A DNA stretch of 10,259 nt from Paludibacteraceae bacterium. Its GTDB lineage: Bacteria > Bacteroidota > Bacteroidia > Bacteroidales > Paludibacteraceae. The stretch is from contig JAGCIZ010000250.1 of the NCBI GenBank assembly GCA_017648235.1, positions 1-10,259 on the forward strand, given 5' to 3'. The notes under the pieces were generated by a model. It had not been told where the DNA came from and made no database searches. It was given only the letters and a program-made list of their open reading frames with translations. This document shows positions 7,254 through 10,259 of this stretch, one piece after another; the first letter of the stretch is position 1, and the number at the start of each line of letters is the position of its first letter. Both the position numbers and the translations under genes were made by a program.

Positions 7254-8564
7254 ATGGCTTTAATCAATTACAAAACAGTTACTCCCGACGAAGCTGTAAA
7301 AGTTATCAAATCGGGCGATCATGTACACTTGAGTAGCGTAGCAAGTGCTCCTCAATGTTTAATCGAAGCAATGTGCCGTCGTGGCGATGCAGGAGAGTTG
7401 AAAGATGTTCACATCCATCACCTTCATACCGAAGGTCCTGCACCTTACACCGAACCTCGTTACGAAGGCGTGTTCCAACACGATGCGTTTTTCGTTGGTG
7501 GCAATGTGCGTAAAAATGTTCAAGCAGGATATGCCGACTATATTCCTATCTTCTTGAGCGAAACTCAACGTCTTTACCGCGAAGGTTACATCAAATGTAA
7601 CGTAGCAATGATTCAAGTTTGTCCTCCAGATCAACACGGATTCGTTTCACTTAGAACGTCTGTTGATGCTACTTTGGCGGCTATAGAAACTGCCGACTAT
7701 GTGATTGCCGTTATAAACAAAAATGTTCCTCGTTCGTTGGGCGACGCTTTGATTCCAATGTCGATGATTGATATTTTTGTAGAAGACGAAACTCCACTTG
7801 AGCCAGCTCACTTTAGCGAGCCAAACGAAATCGAAACAGCTATTGGTAAAAACTGTGCTGCTTTGATTGAAGATGGAGCTTGTTTGCAAATGGGTATCGG
7901 AGCTATTCCTAACGCTGTGCTTGCACAACTTGGCAACCACAAAAACCTTGGTATCCATACCGAAATGTTTGCCGATGGTGTTCTTCAGTTGGTAGAAAAA
8001 GGTGTTATCAACGGTGCAAACAAAAAGATTGACAAAGGGCAAATGGTTTCTACTTTCTTGATGGGATCGCAAAAAGTCTACGACTTTATCGATAACAACC
8101 CTATGGTGAAAATGATGGACGTAGGTTATACCAACGACCCATTCATTATTTGCCAAAACGACAAAGTAACTGCCATCAACTCTGCTCTACAAGTGGATCT
8201 TACTGGACAAGTTTGCGTCGACTCACTTGGAACTAAATTCTATTCGGGCGTAGGCGGACAAGTCGACTTTGTATATGGTGCTTCACGCTCAAAAGGCGGA
8301 AAATCTATCATAGCAATGCCTTCGGTAACCAACAAAGGCGTGAGCAAAATTTCTAACGTTTTGACCTCTGGAGCTGGTGTAGTTACTACGCGTAACCACA
8401 TGCACTGGTTTGTGACTGAATATGGTGCGGTAAACTTGTATGGCAAAACCTTGCAAGAACGTGCAAAACTTATTATTAGCGTAGCACACCCTGACCACCG
8501 TGAGGAGCTCGAACGCCAAGCTTTCGAACGCTACGGATCACACTTCCGTTTTGTTACAAAGTAA
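7254..8564 (+). CDS. Acyl-CoA:acetate CoA-transferase of the 4-hydroxybutyrate/butyryl type
   Basis: This 436-aa protein belongs to the acetyl-CoA hydrolase/transferase family (class I-type CoA-transferases acting through a glutamyl-CoA thioester). Members closest in motif pattern are 4-hydroxybutyrate CoA-transferase and butyryl-CoA:acetate CoA-transferase, used by anaerobes fermenting amino acids or making butyrate. The N-terminal domain covers about residues 1-190 (SGDHVHLSSVASAPQ, CPPDQHGFVSL). The C-terminal domain has LQMGIGAIPNAVLAQLG (211-227) and NLGIHTEMFADG (231-242), in which Glu237 is the expected catalytic glutamate. The loop GVGGQVDFVYGASRSKGGK (332-350) matches the CoA-contacting region, followed by IIAMPS and VTEYGAVNLYG. 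All expected landmarks are present. The substrate is not decided by sequence: butyrate, 4-hydroxybutyrate, propionate and succinate are possible. It sits 15 bases after hisS and is closed by a strong terminator, so it is probably the last gene of the waaA-hisS run. Confidence 0.9.
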   Translation: MALINYKTVTPDEAVKVIKSGDHVHLSSVASAPQCLIEAMCRRGDAGELKDVHIHHLHTEGPAPYTEPRYEGVFQHDAFFVGGNVRKNVQAGYADYIPIFLSETQRLYREGYIKCNVAMIQVCPPDQHGFVSLRTSVDATLAAIETADYVIAVINKNVPRSLGDALIPMSMIDIFVEDETPLEPAHFSEPNEIETAIGKNCAALIEDGACLQMGIGAIPNAVLAQLGNHKNLGIHTEMFADGVLQLVEKGVINGANKKIDKGQMVSTFLMGSQKVYDFIDNNPMVKMMDVGYTNDPFIICQNDKVTAINSALQVDLTGQVCVDSLGTKFYSGVGGQVDFVYGASRSKGGKSIIAMPSVTNKGVSKISNVLTSGAGVVTTRNHMHWFVTEYGAVNLYGKTLQERAKLIISVAHPDHREELERQAFERYGSHFRFVTK

Positions 8565-8587
8565 TTTCATTTTATAGATGAAAACCA

Positions 8588-8630
8588 AACAAAGCAGAAC
8601 TCTGTGAGTTCTGCTTTGTTATTTTCTCTT
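8588..8630 (+). terminator. Rho-independent terminator after the CoA-transferase gene
   Basis: Perfect 15-base arms (8588-8602 and 8606-8620, AACAAAGCAGAACTC against GAGTTCTGCTTTGTT) enclose a 3-base loop and are followed by the T-rich stretch ATTTTCTCTT. It begins 23 bases after the stop codon. Confidence 0.9.
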
Positions 8631-8638
8631 TATTCACC

Positions 8639-8666
8639 CCCCTAACTCTAGGGGAGCAGTTTTTTT
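8639..8666 (+). repeat. GC hairpin with T-run (repeat remnant or back-up terminator)
   Basis: CCCCTA (8639-8644) and TAGGGG (8649-8654) pair around a 4-base loop, and a run of seven T begins five bases later (8660-8666). This could act as a second plus-strand terminator. It could also be a leftover of a dispersed intergenic repeat with C-run/G-run arms. A copy search in the genome would decide. Confidence 0.4.
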
Positions 8667-8668
8667 AT

Positions 8669-8737
8669 GGTATCATTTTTTCTCACTCGATTTTGCCAGA
8701 GCGTAGCTCCGGACAAAATCGAGAAGATTATGATGCC
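8669..8737. repeat. Nested inverted repeat, about 69 bases
   Basis: Outer arms GGTATCAT (8669-8676) and ATGATGCC (8730-8737) pair with one G-U wobble. Inside them, CTCGATTTTG (8686-8695) pairs perfectly with CAAAATCGAG (8714-8723). That inner hairpin continues with CC/GG and GAGC/GCTC around a GTA loop (8703-8705), with one mismatch and one bulged base. No T-run follows on either strand, so it is not a normal terminator. It resembles a REP-like or miniature palindromic element. Confidence 0.5.
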
Positions 8738-8740
8738 TAC

Positions 8741-8780
8741 AAATTCCGCTGAAAATGCAGGAGCATTTTTTGCGAAATTT
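8741..8780. repeat. Imperfect hairpin overlapping the stop codon of the minus-strand gene
   Basis: The arms pair as AAATT/AAATT-type outer bases, then CGC/GCG, then AAAATGC (8752-8758) with GCATTTT (8763-8769) around an AGGA loop, with a mismatch and a small internal loop. The structure reaches into the TAA stop (8781-8779) of the vWA/FISUMP gene. Read on the minus strand it lacks a clear U tract after the stem, so it is at best a weak terminator. Confidence 0.45.
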
Positions 8781-10149
8781 ATAAATCCTTAACAAGACGC
8801 ACGGAGAGCCCGTTGTAGCGGTAGTTGCTGCTCATGTACGCTACGTCCGAGTAGAAGCCGAGGTAGTCCGCGCCGGGATAGCCACTAGAGGACGACCAAT
8901 ATTTGCCTTCCTTACCCTCGTAGTACACAAAGCCATTGCAACCGCGGTAGCCCGCAGCAGGCAAGAAGATACTATTGCCATTTGGTCCTGTTACTTTGTA
9001 ACCTTTTACTCCATTTTGAGTTGTCCACTCCCATGTGCAATCGTCTCTTAATTCGCGGAATTCGTCATCGGTAGGCATACGAGAACCATTTTCACTAACA
9101 TATATCGTAGAAGTGCTTCCTTCGGAAGAAGAACTGCTACCAACACTCGAATACAAGGTAGAAATAAAGTTATTGGCAGCGGTTTGTACTTGTTTAAAAC
9201 TTTGTTTTTCATCATCTAAAGAACTACTGCAGTCAAGCACCAACATAATCACCGCCGATTTTTGTTCTACGACTGGGTCGCTTGATGAATTGGGGTTGAA
9301 CTCAGAATTTTTACCCCAAACACCTCCTTCTTGGAGCCACATTTGTATTTTACTCTTTTCGAACACCTTATCGTTGGATAAAACAACATCTTTAAGCGTG
9401 AAAGAGTAAAAAATACTCTCTTCCTTTGTTAAACTCACGCTGCTTCCGTTGCTGCACTTCAGCCCTTGGTAGGAAACCGACGAGAGAACGTTATTCTTTC
9501 TGTCCCAAACGCCCTCTATGTAACAAGTGGAAGAGGTGGCTTCATCAAGGTTGCCATCGAAGGTGAAGCGAAACTTCTGACCATTGGTAAGCCCTGGAGA
9601 AACGATGGAGATAGAGAGTGTTTTGGTTTCTTTGTAAAGAGAATTGGCTATCTCTTGGAACTTTGCATTCACCTCATCCATATCCGCCACCTCCATGGCA
9701 TTGCTCGCAGAACTTGATAGTGCTGTAAGGTTTTCTTTGAAGCGACTGACATTTGTCGCATCGTTGCCTTTCAAGCCAATGGCATAAGCATCTATCGCTT
9801 TTCCATCGACACGTGCCGACTTCAGGTGCTGGCTCACAGCAGAAACGCTCTCGTATTCATCGCCATATTCCACCGAACCTCTATCCAAACCATCGGTAAA
9901 GGTTACAATAGCCACTTTGCTCAAATCGGCAGGGAAACGAGAGTTTTCCAAATTGCTCACTGCCTTATCCACCGCATAGTAGAGCGCTGTGCCTATAGCA
10001 GTTTTTAATCCACTTATGTGGCTCTGAAAACTCGACTTTGAACTAGAGGTCAGCAAACGAAAATTGCTTGAATTGTACTGATACGGATACAACGCATTGT
10101 TGAAACCCATCACTCCCAAATAGAGACCGGAGGTGTTATATTGGGTCAT
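8779..10149 (-). CDS. vWA / FISUMP-domain mosaic protein, probably 5'-truncated
   Basis: No gene name is recognised. The 456-aa frame begins inside a von Willebrand A fold. It has LYLGVMGFNNALYPY (9-23), the MIDAS threonine segment AIGTALYYAV (51-60, Thr54) and AIVTFTDGLDRGS (80-92, Asp86), but no DxSxS motif before them and no signal peptide. A beta-rich linker follows (about 178-285). A second vWA start then appears, MLVLDCSSSLDDE (302-314, DxSxS at 306-310), with a following helix to about 333, but the rest of that fold is absent. After a serine-rich linker (336-347) comes the C-terminal half of a FISUMP / C-type-lectin-like domain: RMPTDDEFRELRDDCTWEW (357-375), FLPAAGYRG, GKYWSSSSGYP and NGLSVRLV. 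Such domains are typical of secreted or surface proteins in Bacteroidales. An in-frame TAG sits directly before the codon preceding this ATG (10155-10153), and vWA-like sequence seems to continue upstream, so the ATG may not be the original start. Function unknown; adhesion or ligand binding is an inference. Confidence 0.7.
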   Translation of the reverse strand: MTQYNTSGLYLGVMGFNNALYPYQYNSSNFRLLTSSSKSSFQSHISGLKTAIGTALYYAVDKAVSNLENSRFPADLSKVAIVTFTDGLDRGSVEYGDEYESVSAVSQHLKSARVDGKAIDAYAIGLKGNDATNVSRFKENLTALSSSASNAMEVADMDEVNAKFQEIANSLYKETKTLSISIVSPGLTNGQKFRFTFDGNLDEATSSTCYIEGVWDRKNNVLSSVSYQGLKCSNGSSVSLTKEESIFYSFTLKDVVLSNDKVFEKSKIQMWLQEGGVWGKNSEFNPNSSSDPVVEQKSAVIMLVLDCSSSLDDEKQSFKQVQTAANNFISTLYSSVGSSSSSEGSTSTIYVSENGSRMPTDDEFRELRDDCTWEWTTQNGVKGYKVTGPNGNSIFLPAAGYRGCNGFVYYEGKEGKYWSSSSGYPGADYLGFYSDVAYMSSNYRYNGLSVRLVKDL

Positions 10150-10259
10150 AGCCTATATTGTGCCTTGCTCGAATTGCGATAGTGAAGAGATGACATCTAT
10201 GGCACTTCAGACAATGATTACAGAGGGTGACAGCAATCAAGACTCGACAATAAGTGCCA
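10150..10259 (-). pseudogene. Possible decayed N-terminal part of the vWA/FISUMP gene
   Basis: In the same frame as the downstream gene, the minus strand reads SAIDVISSLSQFEQGTI, then TAG (10155-10153), then A-M-T-Q-Y. That is a plausible vWA helix preceding the LYLGVMGFN strand. A TGA (10209-10207) interrupts the frame again further up. No intact DxSxS motif was found in any minus frame before the window edge. The stretch is short, so decay versus ordinary non-coding DNA is uncertain. Confidence 0.3.

Noticed and set aside
7647..8156. 169-codon open frame on the minus strand inside the CoA-transferase gene
   Set aside because: It is fully contained in a well-supported gene on the opposite strand, its translation resembles no family, and it has no promoter or leader of its own.
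8621..8778. DGR template repeat or small reverse-transcriptase remnant next to the mosaic gene
   Set aside because: No stretch here resembles the gene's 3' end and no reverse-transcriptase motif (such as YxDD) is seen in any frame; the region is made of palindromes only.
1..10259. CRISPR arrays, tRNA or rRNA genes, insertion sequences
   Set aside because: No regularly spaced repeats, no cloverleaf-like or rRNA-like segments, and no transposase frame were seen in the window.

Overview
The window looks like chromosomal DNA of a Bacteroidota member, most likely the order Bacteroidales. The sequence is AT-rich. Three starts share an identical Bacteroidota-type -7 box, TATCTTTG. Shine-Dalgarno sequences are not evident. 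One gene encodes a GH92 alpha-mannosidase lipoprotein, and another ends in the 'MPT-EFREL ... YWSSS ... SVRLV' fold (FISUMP / C-type-lectin-like) that is abundant in this order. Species cannot be read from the sequence.

Layout. Bases 3-575 are the 3' end of an AMP-forming long-chain acyl-CoA synthetase gene. It is separated by a bidirectional terminator (593-612) from a convergent GH92 glycosidase lipoprotein gene (2905-635, minus). A divergent promoter region (2906-3050) drives that gene and dprA (3051-4163). rpsO follows (4285-4554), with its own promoter and a strong terminator. Next comes a tight plus-strand run: waaA (4654-5871), hisS (5875-7238, broken by a one-base frameshift near 6589-6600) and a 4-hydroxybutyrate/butyryl-type CoA-transferase gene (7254-8564) that ends in a strong terminator (8588-8620). 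Bases 8621-8780 carry no gene but hold several stacked inverted repeats. The window closes with a minus-strand von Willebrand A (vWA) / FISUMP chimeric protein (10149-8779). It seems to lack its N-terminus, and its 3' end is unusually GC-rich.

How the genes relate. Most of the window is ordinary core metabolism and information processing: fatty-acid activation, mannan or glycoprotein glycan trimming, DNA uptake/recombination, ribosome, LPS Kdo transfer, tRNA charging and acyl-CoA/carboxylate exchange. waaA, hisS and the CoA-transferase gene are probably co-transcribed by spacing alone; they do not form a pathway.

The accessory part is 8621-10259, with hairpin repeats beside a mosaic, probably 5'-decayed surface-type gene. 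Its vWA motifs are in permuted order, and its NNC-codon-rich C-terminus resembles the variable region of a diversity-generating retroelement (DGR) target. No reverse transcriptase gene or template repeat is visible here, so that reading is a hypothesis.
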